Positions 5,776 through 12,831 of a stretch of DNA of 13,724 bases are shown piece by piece (the stretch's first letter is position 1; each line of letters opens with the position of its first letter). The notes beneath the pieces were generated by a model, which ran no database searches, had not been told where the DNA came from, and saw nothing but the letters and a program-made list of their open reading frames with translations. Source of the stretch: Lentimicrobiaceae bacterium (lineage in GTDB: Bacteria; Bacteroidota; Bacteroidia; Bacteroidales; WCHB1-69); the NCBI GenBank assembly GCA_009787485.1, contig WQWP01000058.1, positions 1 through 13,724 of the forward strand. Direction: 5' to 3'. The position numbers and the translations under genes were made by a program.

Positions 5776-6007
5776 CACACCGCAGGTGTGTAATATGAAT
5801 AACCCCGTGCAAGCCGAAGGCGCAGCTCGGGGTAGGAAAAGCACGCGCACTCTCTACAACCCCGCAGGGGTTGAACATCAGCATTTTACTATGGTTGCGT
5901 ACCTAGCGGCACGCTGTTTTATCCGCATGTTATTCTTACCCCGAGCTGCGTTCGCCGTTGGCGAACTTGCACGGGGTTATTACTTGTTTAACGCCTTCGG
6001 CGTTTTT
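5776..6007. repeat. composite repeat of four trinucleotide-loop hairpins
   Basis: Four perfect hairpins each have a 6-7-bp stem and a 3-base loop: CACACC-GCA-GGTGTG (5776-5790), CAACCCC-GCA-GGGGTTG (5857-5873), TTCGCC-GTT-GGCGAA (5951-5965) and AACGCC-TTC-GGCGTT (5990-6004). The last is followed by TTTTT (6003-6007) and may terminate transcription. An open frame through the block (5747-6088) is a by-product of the repeats. This is probably an intergenic mobile or REP-like repeat family. Confidence 0.8.
5799..5980. repeat. 182-bp element bounded by long inverted repeats
   Basis: The outer arms ATAACCCCGTGCAAG (5799-5813) and CTTGCACGGGGTTAT (5966-5980) are perfectly complementary over 15 bp. 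The inner arms CGCAGCTCGGGGTA (5821-5834) and TACCCCGAGCTGCG (5937-5950) are complementary over 14 bp. The left arm has 7 bases between its two parts while the right has a 15-base hairpin. About 100 bases lie between the arms, without a gene. It resembles a MITE or REP-type element; no target-site duplication was confirmed. Confidence 0.8.
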
Positions 6008-6060
6008 CGGGCTTTGCTTCTATGTCGTTTTTTTTATAATTTGCGTCCAAAATATCTCCA

Positions 6061-6159
6061 CAACACACACTTGACATTTCGCATTTAAGTTCCGGTATCT
6101 ATTTTGTAAAAATCACTACAGAACAGGGAGAGATTGTTAAGAAATTGGTAAAACAGTAG
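6061..6159 (+). pseudogene. remnant of a T9SS cargo protein C-terminal domain
   Basis: One frame reads T-L-D-I-S-H-L-S-S-G-I-Y-F-V-K-I (6067-6114), then E-Q-G-E-I-V-K-K-L-V-K-Q and a TAG stop at 6157-6159. This is the classic end of a type A T9SS sorting domain (L-x-x-G-I-Y-F-V-K-I ... K-K-L-V/I-K), which directs outer-membrane export in Bacteroidota. The frame has no start codon and meets a stop at 6037-6039, just where the hairpin repeat block ends. So only about 33 residues of the original gene survive, probably after an insertion or deletion at its upstream side. It ends eight bases before the dnaN stop on the other strand. Confidence 0.75.
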
Positions 6160-6167
6160 TCTGCATG

Positions 6168-7298
6168 CTAATAATTCAGCATCACCGGCATAATCAACAT
6201 CAACAAATCCTCTTCCGGCGAGTCTTGTTCTGTAGGAATTAATAGCGCGGCGCGGCTGGGTTGAGACATTTCGAGCGTTACTTCTTCCGAATCCAAGTTT
6301 TCTAACATCTCTCGCAAAAATTTGGAATTGAAACCTATATCCATCGGCTCTCCCGTGTAAGCGCCGGTGATATTTTCTTCCGCCTTGTTCGAGAAATCCA
6401 AATCTTCTGCGGTAATCACTGTTCTTTCATCAGAGAGAGAGATCCTTACCTGATAGGTGGACTGATTGGAATAGATGCCCACACGGCAGATAGATTTGTG
6501 AAAATCTTTGCGCACCACCACAAACTTGTTAGGGTTGTCTTTTGGAATAACTGCCTGATAAGCAGGGAATTTTCCCTCTTTTAAAGAGGAGAACAGCACT
6601 ATGTTTTCAAACGAAAAACGAATATGGTGGGTGTTAGAGGTGTATTCTACTTTTACTTTTTCATTTACTCCGGATAAAATAGATTTTAATTGTGTAATCG
6701 GCTTTTTGGGCAATATGAACGAAGCGGGATCATCTACTTTCACGGCGGCATTTTTGTAGCGCACCAATTTATGGGCATCGGTAGCCACAAAAGTGATATG
6801 GTCATTGGAAAGTTCGCACAACACACCCATCATATTCGGGCGAAGTTCGTCGTTTCCGGTAGCGAACAACGTTTTGCTGATGGCGCGTTGCAAGATAGAA
6901 GCTTCTATCTCAAACGATTGCGGGTCTGTCATGGTTTTCATTGCCGGATATTCTTGCCCGGGGAAGCAGGAAGAGTCGTACTCGCCGTTTGCTGCCGAAA
7001 ATTTCAGCGTATGGTTTTCGAGGTCTATGTCGAAAACAATGGGCGTTTCGGGCATCAATTTCAATGTCTCTAAAATGGTTTTAGAAGGGATGGCTACAGC
7101 GCCTTCTCCTTCTACATTCGTGAGTTGAACGGTGGCGGTCATCGTAGCATCCAAATCGGAAGCCATGAGCGTTAAAATATCTCCTTCAACGGTAAAAAGG
7201 AAATTATCCAAAATTGGCAAAGTGCTGTTGCTTCCTAAAACACCGCTAATAGCACTCAGGTTTTTATACAAAACATCGCGAGATACAATAAATTTCAT
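6168..7298 (-). CDS. dnaN: DNA polymerase III beta subunit (sliding clamp)
   Basis: 376 residues, the full length of bacterial beta clamps. It opens with M-K-F-I-V-S-R-D-V-L-Y-K-N-L and L-P-I-L-D-N-F-L, contains A-S-D-L-D-A-T in domain I and F-V-A-T-D-A-H-K-L near the start of domain II, and ends L-L-M-L-I-M-P-V-M, matching the conserved C-terminal P-M/V-x-L. The protein forms a ring dimer of three repeated domains per chain around DNA and tethers polymerase III. It is the only gene of the replisome here; dnaA and recF are not beside it. It is divergent from the CoA-transferase gene across 90 bases and convergent with the T9SS remnant. No sign of damage. Confidence 0.97.
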   Translation of the reverse strand: MKFIVSRDVLYKNLSAISGVLGSNSTLPILDNFLFTVEGDILTLMASDLDATMTATVQLTNVEGEGAVAIPSKTILETLKLMPETPIVFDIDLENHTLKFSAANGEYDSSCFPGQEYPAMKTMTDPQSFEIEASILQRAISKTLFATGNDELRPNMMGVLCELSNDHITFVATDAHKLVRYKNAAVKVDDPASFILPKKPITQLKSILSGVNEKVKVEYTSNTHHIRFSFENIVLFSSLKEGKFPAYQAVIPKDNPNKFVVVRKDFHKSICRVGIYSNQSTYQVRISLSDERTVITAEDLDFSNKAEENITGAYTGEPMDIGFNSKFLREMLENLDSEEVTLEMSQPSRAALLIPTEQDSPEEDLLMLIMPVMLNY

Positions 7299-7326
7299 AT
7301 TTTTTTTTGATTAAAAATTAGATTGG

Positions 7327-7362
7327 CAAAAATAATTTTTTTTTTGTTTTTTTGCCATCAAA
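7327..7362 (-). promoter_or_regulatory. candidate dnaN promoter (Bacteroidota type)
   Basis: On the minus strand TATTTTTG (+ strand 7327-7334) matches the -7 consensus TAnnTTTG, 28 bases before the dnaN ATG. TTTG (+ strand 7359-7362) could be the -33 element, but the 24-base gap is longer than usual, so this is a weak call. Confidence 0.35.
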
Positions 7363-7388
7363 TTTTCGGTAATTAAATCAAATAAAAT

Positions 7389-8048
7389 ATGGACAAAAAT
7401 CAAGTACGCGAAGTGATTGCCCAACGGGTGGCAAAAGAACTTAAAAATGGAGATGTTGTGAATTTGGGAATCGGGCTTCCCACCTTAGTACCCAACTATT
7501 TACCACAAGATGTTGAATTGGTATTGCAATCGGAGAACGGATTGCTGGGTATGGGACCCACGCCGGAGCCGGGCACTGAGAAGCCTTATTTGGTAAACGC
7601 CGGCGGCGGATATATTACGGCACAGCCCGGCGCTTCTTCCTTCTCTTCGGCACAGTCGTTTGCAATTATTCGTGGCGGGCACGTGGACGCCACCATTTTG
7701 GGCGCCATGCAGGTGGATGAAAATGGCGACTTAGCCAACTGGATGATTCCGGGAAAACTTACGCCGGGCATGGGCGGCGCCATGGACCTGCTCGTAGGCG
7801 CCAAACACGTAATCGTAGCGATGGAGCACACAGCAAAAGGTGCGCCTAAAATTTTGAAAAAATGCACGCTGCCGCTCACTGCCAAAGGACAGGTAAACCT
7901 CATCGTTACAGAAATGGGCGTGATGGAGATTACGCCGCAAGGTATTGTTTTAAAAGAGATTCATCCTGAGTTTTCGGTGGAAGAGGTGCAGGCAGCGACG
8001 GAGGCGGAACTGATTGTTTCGGCGGAGTTGAAGGTGATGGAGGTGTAA
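7389..8048 (+). CDS. 3-oxoacid/acetate-type CoA-transferase subunit B
   Basis: 219 residues, normal for the beta subunit of family I CoA-transferases (AtoA/ScoB type). S-E-N-G at 48-51 contains the catalytic Glu49 that forms the glutamyl-CoA thioester; N-L-G-I-G-L-P-T (25-32) and the Gly-rich N-A-G-G-G-Y-I (70-76) are also typical. The enzyme moves CoA between acetoacetate, acetate, butyrate or succinate and works only as an alpha/beta complex. The alpha subunit (AtoD/ScoA type) is normally the gene directly before it, but here dnaN lies upstream on the other strand and a fic remnant follows with no gap. So this is a solitary subunit B: its partner may be elsewhere, or lost. The exact substrate is not decidable. 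Confidence 0.9.
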   Translation: MDKNQVREVIAQRVAKELKNGDVVNLGIGLPTLVPNYLPQDVELVLQSENGLLGMGPTPEPGTEKPYLVNAGGGYITAQPGASSFSSAQSFAIIRGGHVDATILGAMQVDENGDLANWMIPGKLTPGMGGAMDLLVGAKHVIVAMEHTAKGAPKILKKCTLPLTAKGQVNLIVTEMGVMEITPQGIVLKEIHPEFSVEEVQAATEAELIVSAELKVMEV

Positions 8049-8641
8049 ATGAGCGATTTTGATGAATATATAATCCAAGGCGAACCATCTCAAAAAGAGA
8101 AGGCGCAAATTTGGCAAACAGCTATTGGTTTGCAAGATGTTGACGGATTGAAAGTTTCTGATTATTTAATAGAAACTGTCAAAGAAAATATCGAAGGGAA
8201 AATTACTATTGGCGAAGTAAAATACCGTATTAATAGTTATTATAAACAGACGGCAAGCCGTAAAACTATTGAAAATCGCACAGACGAAGCCGATAAAGTT
8301 TCGGTAAATATTGCTGAAATTCTTTCGGAAAAAACGTTTTCTTTTTCACCTACCGACTAAAAAACAGATATTTACATATAAAAACAGAAGATACAAGTCA
8401 GGATATAGAAAAAGATGATACTGCAAAATCTCAAAATGATACGGTAAATGATACTGCAAAATATCAAAATGATACTGTATTTTCACTCATACAAAAAGAC
8501 AATAAAATAACAGCCGCAAAACTTGCCGAGCAATTAGGTGTAGGCATAGCGACAATAAAACGTGAACTTAAACGTCTGAAAAACAGCGGAAAAATAGAGC
8601 GTATAGGTTCAGACAAAACAGGGTATTGGAAAGTTAACTGA
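8049..8641 (+). pseudogene. Fic-family gene with catalytic core deleted
   Basis: The ATG follows the CoA-transferase stop with no gap. The first 103 codons give the N-terminus of a Bacteroidota Fic protein: a helical VbhA-like inhibitory segment (W-Q-T-A-I-G-L-Q-D-V-D-G-L) and D-K-V-S-V-N-I-A-E-I-L-S-E-K, then S-F-S-P-T-D and a stop at 8358-8360. From 8357 another frame reads L-K-N-R-Y-L-H-I, a linker with an 11-residue repeat (8417-8479), and a winged-helix DNA-binding tail (K-L-A-E-Q-L-G-V ... S-D-K-T-G-Y-W-K-V-N, stop 8639-8641). These are the start and end of the same protein type. The Fic core with H-P-F-x-x-G-N-G-R, which transfers AMP or another nucleotide phosphate to proteins, is absent. 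About 150-200 codons are missing (from memory of family length). The 5' part could still make a 103-residue peptide. Confidence 0.8.
8417..8479 (+). repeat. 33-bp in-frame tandem repeat in the Fic linker
   Basis: The unit GATACTGCAAAAT... at 8417-8449 is repeated from 8450 to 8479 with few changes, encoding D-T-A-K-S-Q-N-D-T-V-N and then D-T-A-K-Y-Q-N-D-T-V-F. It lies between the junction of the deletion and the winged helix, and keeps the downstream reading frame. Confidence 0.8.
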
Positions 8642-8654
8642 GAAAATTCCCCGT

Positions 8655-8683
8655 GTTAGGCTGAGGCTGAGCCTCAGCCTAAC
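8655..8683. terminator. perfect 13-bp hairpin between convergent genes
   Basis: GTTAGGCTGAGGC (8655-8667) pairs with GCCTCAGCCTAAC (8671-8683) around a TGA loop. It lies between the convergent fic remnant and the GAF gene and covers the last three codons of the latter. No strong T-run follows on the plus strand and only TTTT on the minus strand, so it may work as a bidirectional terminator or just block exonucleases. Confidence 0.5.
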
Positions 8684-9132
8684 GTTAGCGCCACAATCTT
8701 TTCCAAATACAGCGCATCCGTTTCATCAAACGCCGCAACCTCCCCACTATCCACATCCAAACACCCAATAATTTCATTCCTCGCATTTCTTACCGGAATG
8801 ACAATTTCCGATTTAGACCGTGAATCGCAAGCAATGTGCCCGGGAAACTGATGCACATCGGGAACGATAATCGTTCTTTTTTCATTGATAGCCGTCCAGC
8901 AAACGCCGCTGTTTTTTTTCAACACCTGACAGGCTAAGGGGCCCTGGTACGGACCTACTGTTAATTCATTATTCACTAACAGATAAAAACCTACCCAAAA
9001 GAAGCGATCCATCTTATGGTATAACAGCGCATTAACGGTAGCCATGCGCGCATATAAAAAATCTGTTTTTACTAACAATTCTTCCAATTGTTGAATAATT
9101 CTCTGGTAACGTCTTATTTTATTCGTGTTCAT
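8674..9132 (-). CDS. msrC: free methionine-(R)-sulfoxide reductase (GAF domain)
   Basis: 152 residues from the ATG at 9132 (M-N-T-N-K-I-R-R), the best start by family length; the frame extends to 9198, but those 22 residues are not family-like. The single GAF domain has W-V-G-F-Y-L-L (46-52), G-P-Y-Q-G-P-L-A-C (60-68), G-V-C-W-T-A (76-81) and G-H-I-A-C-D (98-103). Cys68, Cys78 and Cys102 match the three redox cysteines of the fRMsr/YebR family, which reduces free methionine-(R)-sulfoxide with thioredoxin. It is cytosolic and shields the cell from oxidants. It is divergent from the hydrogenase operon, whose enzyme is oxygen-sensitive. The 3' end overlaps the hairpin at 8655-8683. Confidence 0.88.
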   Translation of the reverse strand: MNTNKIRRYQRIIQQLEELLVKTDFLYARMATVNALLYHKMDRFFWVGFYLLVNNELTVGPYQGPLACQVLKKNSGVCWTAINEKRTIIVPDVHQFPGHIACDSRSKSEIVIPVRNARNEIIGCLDVDSGEVAAFDETDALYLEKIVALTLG

Positions 9133-9184
9133 AATTATGTATTTTAACGCGGCGAAAAAAGATTTTTTTTGGCTTAAAATCCCC

Positions 9185-9215
9185 TTGTTTTTTTCCAAAA
9201 GAATTTCTATATTTG
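9185..9215 (+). promoter_or_regulatory. predicted promoter of the hydCBA operon
   Basis: TATATTTG at 9208-9215 matches the Bacteroidota -7 consensus TAnnTTTG. A -33-like TTG (9185-9187) lies 20 bases before it. Transcription would start near 9222, giving a leader of about 80 bases that contains a possible 7-bp stem, GGCTTCT (9237-9243) with AGAAGCC (9277-9283). The start site is inferred. Confidence 0.5.
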
Positions 9216-9305
9216 CCGCCGTTATAAAAAAAGCAAGGCTTCTCTTTAATTATAACTGTTCAAGCCTATAGAATATAGAAGCCATCATTAAATTTATTAT
9301 TATAT

Positions 9306-9770
9306 ATGACAAATTGCGAAGAATTCATTAGCCAGCTTGCGAACAAGTATGGCAGAAAACGGGAAAGTTTGTTAGCCATCATTCATGAGGTGATCAACCA
9401 GTACTACTATCTCAGTGAGGAGAGTATGACCGCCATTGCCCGCGAGTTGAACATGCCCGCCGCCGAAGTGTATGGTACCGCTACTTTCTACACTTTTTTC
9501 GACACAAAGCCTCAGGGAAAATACGTGATTCGTGTTTGCCAAACTATTGTTTGCGACATGAAGCGTAAAGAGGATATTGTGGATGCTATTTATGAGTTGC
9601 TCCGGATTAAGCCGGGCGAAACTACCTCAGACGGCAAGTTTTCATTGTACTACACCAACTGCTTGGGAATGTGCCATGAAGGTCCTGCTATGTTAATTAA
9701 CGACGAGCAGTATGCTAAACTTACGCCTGAATCGGTAAAGGATATTCTCGTAAATTACATGAAAAAATAA
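9306..9770 (+). CDS. hydC: NAD-linked [FeFe]-hydrogenase subunit C (NuoE-like)
   Basis: 154 residues with the thioredoxin-like [2Fe-2S] fold of NuoE/HydC/HndA. The four cluster ligands are present: Cys78 and Cys83 (C-x4-C in R-V-C-Q-T-I-V-C-D) and Cys119 and Cys123 (C-x3-C in N-C-L-G-M-C-H). The N-terminal helical part has the usual A-A-E-V-Y-G-T-A-T-F-Y-T (52-63). The subunit passes electrons between the flavin of HydB and the rest of the complex in the cytosol. It is first in the hydCBA operon, 26 bases before hydB. It lies next to a hydrogenase catalytic subunit rather than Nuo genes, which rules out complex I. Confidence 0.93.
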   Translation: MTNCEEFISQLANKYGRKRESLLAIIHEVINQYYYLSEESMTAIARELNMPAAEVYGTATFYTFFDTKPQGKYVIRVCQTIVCDMKRKEDIVDAIYELLRIKPGETTSDGKFSLYYTNCLGMCHEGPAMLINDEQYAKLTPESVKDILVNYMKK

Positions 9771-9796
9771 GTTTAATCAGTAAAAATCATCACATT

Positions 9797-10960
9797 ATGC
9801 CAACAAGTACAGTTAAAAGAACCGATCTTATCTTTAAGAAAGATATTGATTACAGTGCGGTGATGCACAAAATAATGAAGATGGGAAAAGATGAGTTTAT
9901 TGAAGAACTTATTGATTCCGGACTTCGCGGCCGCGGGGGCGCAGGTTTCCCCACCGGCTTAAAATGGAAGTTAGTGAAAGCGGAACAATCTCCCGAAAAA
10001 TATATTATTTGTAATGCCGACGAAGGGGAGCCGGGCACGTTTAAAGACAGAGAGATCTTGGACAACGCCGCCGAAAAAGTGATTTGGGGAATGACCCTCG
10101 CCGCTTACATCACCGGCGCTAAAGAAGGATTTATCTACATCCGTGCCGAATACAAATATATGCAAACCAAATTGCGTATCGCCATTGACAGAATGGAGCA
10201 AAATATTAAAGCCCTCGGCATTAAATTCAAATTGGATTTGGTGTTCGGAGCAGGCGCTTATATTTGCGGCGAAGAAACCGCCCTCATCCACTCTATGGAA
10301 GGCTACCGCGGCGAACCTACCAACAAACCGCCTTTCCCCGTTACACAAGGCTACCTGAATAAACCTACTGTGGTAAATAACGTGGAAACATTTGTAAACG
10401 CCATTATTATCGCTGAAATTGGCGCTAAAGAATATAAAAAACTCGGCACAAAAGCATCGCAAGGTACCAAGCTGTTCTCCGTTTCCGGCGACTGCTGCAA
10501 AGAGGGTATCTTTGAATTGGAAATGGGAATGACCGTGCAACAATTTGTGGATGAATTTGGCGACGGCGACACCAAAGCCGTGCAAGTGGGTGGCGCCTCG
10601 GGATTTTGTGTTCCCAGAAAAGAGTTCCCCAACACCATCATCGGTTTTGAGGGCGTACCAACGGGCGGATCCATGAAAGTGTTCAACTCTTCCCGATCCA
10701 TGTACAATACTTTGGAAAACTATTTGATATTCTTTGAAGAAGAATCGTGCGGACAGTGTACCCCGTGCCGTATCGGAACCCAACAGTTGCTTATGGGGAT
10801 TCATGCCGTAAAACGCAAAGAAAAACCAAAAAGCTATCTCGATGAACTATTAAAACTTGCTCAAACGATGAAATTCGCCTCCAAATGCGGGCTCGGTCGT
10901 TCGGTAGGTAATGCGTTTGGATCTATTGTAACAAACTTTAGAGAAGAGATTATTTATTAA
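9797..10960 (+). CDS. hydB: NAD-linked [FeFe]-hydrogenase flavoprotein subunit B, short form
   Basis: 387 residues of the NuoF/HydB family. FMN and NAD(H) sites: G-L-R-G-R-G-G-A-G-F-P-T-G (42-54), N-A-D-E-G-E-P-G-T-F (73-82) and G-A-G-A-Y-I-C-G-E-E-T-A (151-162). The [4Fe-4S] site is E-S-C-G-Q-C-T-P-C-R (316-325) with Cys318, Cys321 and Cys324 plus Cys364. It is the NADH/NAD+ entry point of the complex. Bifurcating HydB proteins are about 600 residues, with an extra N-terminal [2Fe-2S] domain and a C-terminal two-[4Fe-4S] ferredoxin domain; neither is present here, so only the NuoF core remains. The gene ends in a clear stop, 18 bases before hydA, so it is not truncated by the neighbour. Confidence 0.93.
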   Translation: MPTSTVKRTDLIFKKDIDYSAVMHKIMKMGKDEFIEELIDSGLRGRGGAGFPTGLKWKLVKAEQSPEKYIICNADEGEPGTFKDREILDNAAEKVIWGMTLAAYITGAKEGFIYIRAEYKYMQTKLRIAIDRMEQNIKALGIKFKLDLVFGAGAYICGEETALIHSMEGYRGEPTNKPPFPVTQGYLNKPTVVNNVETFVNAIIIAEIGAKEYKKLGTKASQGTKLFSVSGDCCKEGIFELEMGMTVQQFVDEFGDGDTKAVQVGGASGFCVPRKEFPNTIIGFEGVPTGGSMKVFNSSRSMYNTLENYLIFFEEESCGQCTPCRIGTQQLLMGIHAVKRKEKPKSYLDELLKLAQTMKFASKCGLGRSVGNAFGSIVTNFREEIIY

Positions 10961-10978
10961 CCACTAAAACAAATCGTT

Positions 10979-12763
10979 ATGAGTAACTTAATTAATGTAA
11001 CCATCAATAATATTCCGCTTCAGGTAGAAGAAGGAAAAACCATTCTCGAAGCGGCGAAAATGTTAAATATTCACATCCCTGTATTGTGTCATCACAAAGA
11101 CTTGTGCGTAGCCGGGAACTGCCGGATTTGCGTAGTTGAAGTGGAAAAAGACCCCTATTTGGTAGCCGCTTGCGCTATCCCTGTGCGTGAAGGAATGAAT
11201 ATTCTTACCAATACCAAAAAAATTCGCGATGCGCGTAAACATATTTTGGAATTATTGTTAACCGAACACAACATCAATTGTATCAAATGCTGCAAAAGTA
11301 GCAGTTGTGAGTTGCAAAACTTAGCATTAGAGTATCGTTTGGATGAAGAGTTGTTTATTAACTTGTTGCAAGACATTCCGGTGGATGATTCTTCGCCGGC
11401 AATTATTAAAGACGACACCAAGTGTATCCGTTGCACCCGTTGCGTGAGAACCTGCGACGAACTGCAAGGCGTTAACGCATTGGCAATGTCTCAAAAAGGA
11501 CGTCATACCAAAATGAGCACCTATTTGGAAAAACCGTTGGCAGATGTAGTGTGTACGAACTGCGGACAATGTATCAACCGCTGCCCTACCGGCGCTTTAA
11601 CCGAAAAATCGTACGTTGAGCAAGTTTGGGAAGCGATTTACGACCCATCCAAATTTGTGGTGGTACAAACCGCTCCTGCCGTGCGTTTTGCTGTTGGTGA
11701 ACTGTTCCATGTTCGTCCGGGCGCCCGCGTTACCGGTAGAATGGTGGCTTCGTTGCGCGCCATGGGCTTCGATGCGGTGTTGGATACCGACTTTACTGCC
11801 GACTTAACCATTATAGAAGAAGGCACCGAGTTGCTTACCCGCCTGAAAAAAGCATTGGTGGACAGAGACAAATCGGTAGCGTTGCCCATGTTCTCTTCTT
11901 GCTCTCCGGGTTGGATCAAGTTTATAGAGCATCAGTATCCTGAGTTGTTGCCCAATCTTTCTACTTGCAAATCGCCGCAACAAATGTTTGGCGCGCTGGC
12001 AAAAACTTTCTATGCTAAAAAAAGAGAGATTGACCCGGCCAATATGGTTTCTGTTTCCATCATGCCTTGTACGGCGAAAAAGTTCGAGGCGAACCGCCCC
12101 GAAATGCGCGACAGCGGCTACAAAGATGTGGACTATGTGTTGACTACCCGCGAGTTTGCCAGCATGATCCACCACTCCGGTATTGACGTGCTTACGCTGA
12201 AAAACGAAGAATTCGACAATATTATGGGCGCCTCAACCGGTGCAGCCGTAATTTTCGGAGCTACAGGAGGCGTTATGGAAGCAGCGTTGCGTACAGCATA
12301 TCAAATCGTTACCGGAAAAGACGTGCCTTTTGAAGGAATTAACATTACCCCGATCAGAGGATTCCAGGGAGTTAAACAAGCCTCTCTCGTGATAGAAGGC
12401 ACTTTACCCGAGTGGAAATTTTTAGAAGGCGTAGAATTGAAAGTGGCGGTTGCCCACGGATTGAAAAACGCGCACAAATTAATACAAGGCCTGAAGAGCG
12501 GCGAAATTGAAGCGCATTTTGTTGAAATCATGGCTTGCCCGGGCGGATGTATCGGCGGCGGCGGACAACCTATCCCTACCAACATTGATATTCGTACGGC
12601 GCGTATGGAAGGCACCTACAAGGCAGATTCCAAAATGTTGCTCCGCAAATCGCACGAAAACCCCGAAGTACAAGCATTATACGAAGAATTTTTGGGCAAA
12701 CCAAACGGACACTTGTCGCACGAATTACTGCATACTTATTATACGGAAAGGTTTAAGTATTAG
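10979..12763 (+). CDS. hydA: [FeFe]-hydrogenase catalytic subunit A
   Basis: 594 residues. Domains in order: [2Fe-2S] ferredoxin with Cys37, 48, 51, 65; His-ligated [4Fe-4S] with His97, Cys101, 104, 110; two-[4Fe-4S] ferredoxin with Cys149, 152, 155, 159 and Cys192, 195, 198, 202; then the H-cluster domain. Its motifs are L1 S-S-C-S-P-G-W (306-312), L2 M-P-C-T-A-K-K-F-E (362-370) and L3 E-I-M-A-C-P-G-G-C (516-524). The C-terminal L-L-H-T-Y-Y-T-E-R-F (583-592) is the small-subunit-like segment. The enzyme makes or uses H2 with electrons from HydB/HydC. L1 has Ser309 where prototype enzymes have a second Cys. It stops right after the small-subunit segment, without the C-terminal [2Fe-2S] domain of bifurcating HydA. 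The maturation genes hydE, hydF and hydG are not in the window. Confidence 0.95.
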   Translation: MSNLINVTINNIPLQVEEGKTILEAAKMLNIHIPVLCHHKDLCVAGNCRICVVEVEKDPYLVAACAIPVREGMNILTNTKKIRDARKHILELLLTEHNINCIKCCKSSSCELQNLALEYRLDEELFINLLQDIPVDDSSPAIIKDDTKCIRCTRCVRTCDELQGVNALAMSQKGRHTKMSTYLEKPLADVVCTNCGQCINRCPTGALTEKSYVEQVWEAIYDPSKFVVVQTAPAVRFAVGELFHVRPGARVTGRMVASLRAMGFDAVLDTDFTADLTIIEEGTELLTRLKKALVDRDKSVALPMFSSCSPGWIKFIEHQYPELLPNLSTCKSPQQMFGALAKTFYAKKREIDPANMVSVSIMPCTAKKFEANRPEMRDSGYKDVDYVLTTREFASMIHHSGIDVLTLKNEEFDNIMGASTGAAVIFGATGGVMEAALRTAYQIVTGKDVPFEGINITPIRGFQGVKQASLVIEGTLPEWKFLEGVELKVAVAHGLKNAHKLIQGLKSGEIEAHFVEIMACPGGCIGGGGQPIPTNIDIRTARMEGTYKADSKMLLRKSHENPEVQALYEEFLGKPNGHLSHELLHTYYTERFKY

Positions 12764-12788
12764 TGGGTAGTGATTAGTGGATAGTGGG
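12761..12788. repeat. four tandem 7-bp repeats TAGTGRN
   Basis: TAGTGGG, TAGTGAT, TAGTGGA and TAGTGGG run without gaps from 12761 to 12788. The first TAG is the stop codon of hydA. The reason for the array is unknown; slipped-strand replication is the simple explanation. Confidence 0.85.
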
Positions 12789-12831
12789 AAAGAATACCTA
12801 TAATATATTATTTAAAATGGGAGGCTGTCTG

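Noticed and set aside
5747..6088. Plus-strand open frame of 113 codons
   Set aside because: It runs through four hairpins and long inverted repeats, which explains both its length and its odd composition.
9971..10804. Long minus-strand open frame of 277 codons
   Set aside because: It is antisense to hydB, whose Fe-S and flavin motifs are intact; no domain can be recognised in the antisense product.
9306..12763. Part of a NADH dehydrogenase (complex I) operon
   Set aside because: The NuoE- and NuoF-like genes are followed by a HydA with L1, L2 and L3 H-cluster motifs, and no other nuo genes are present.
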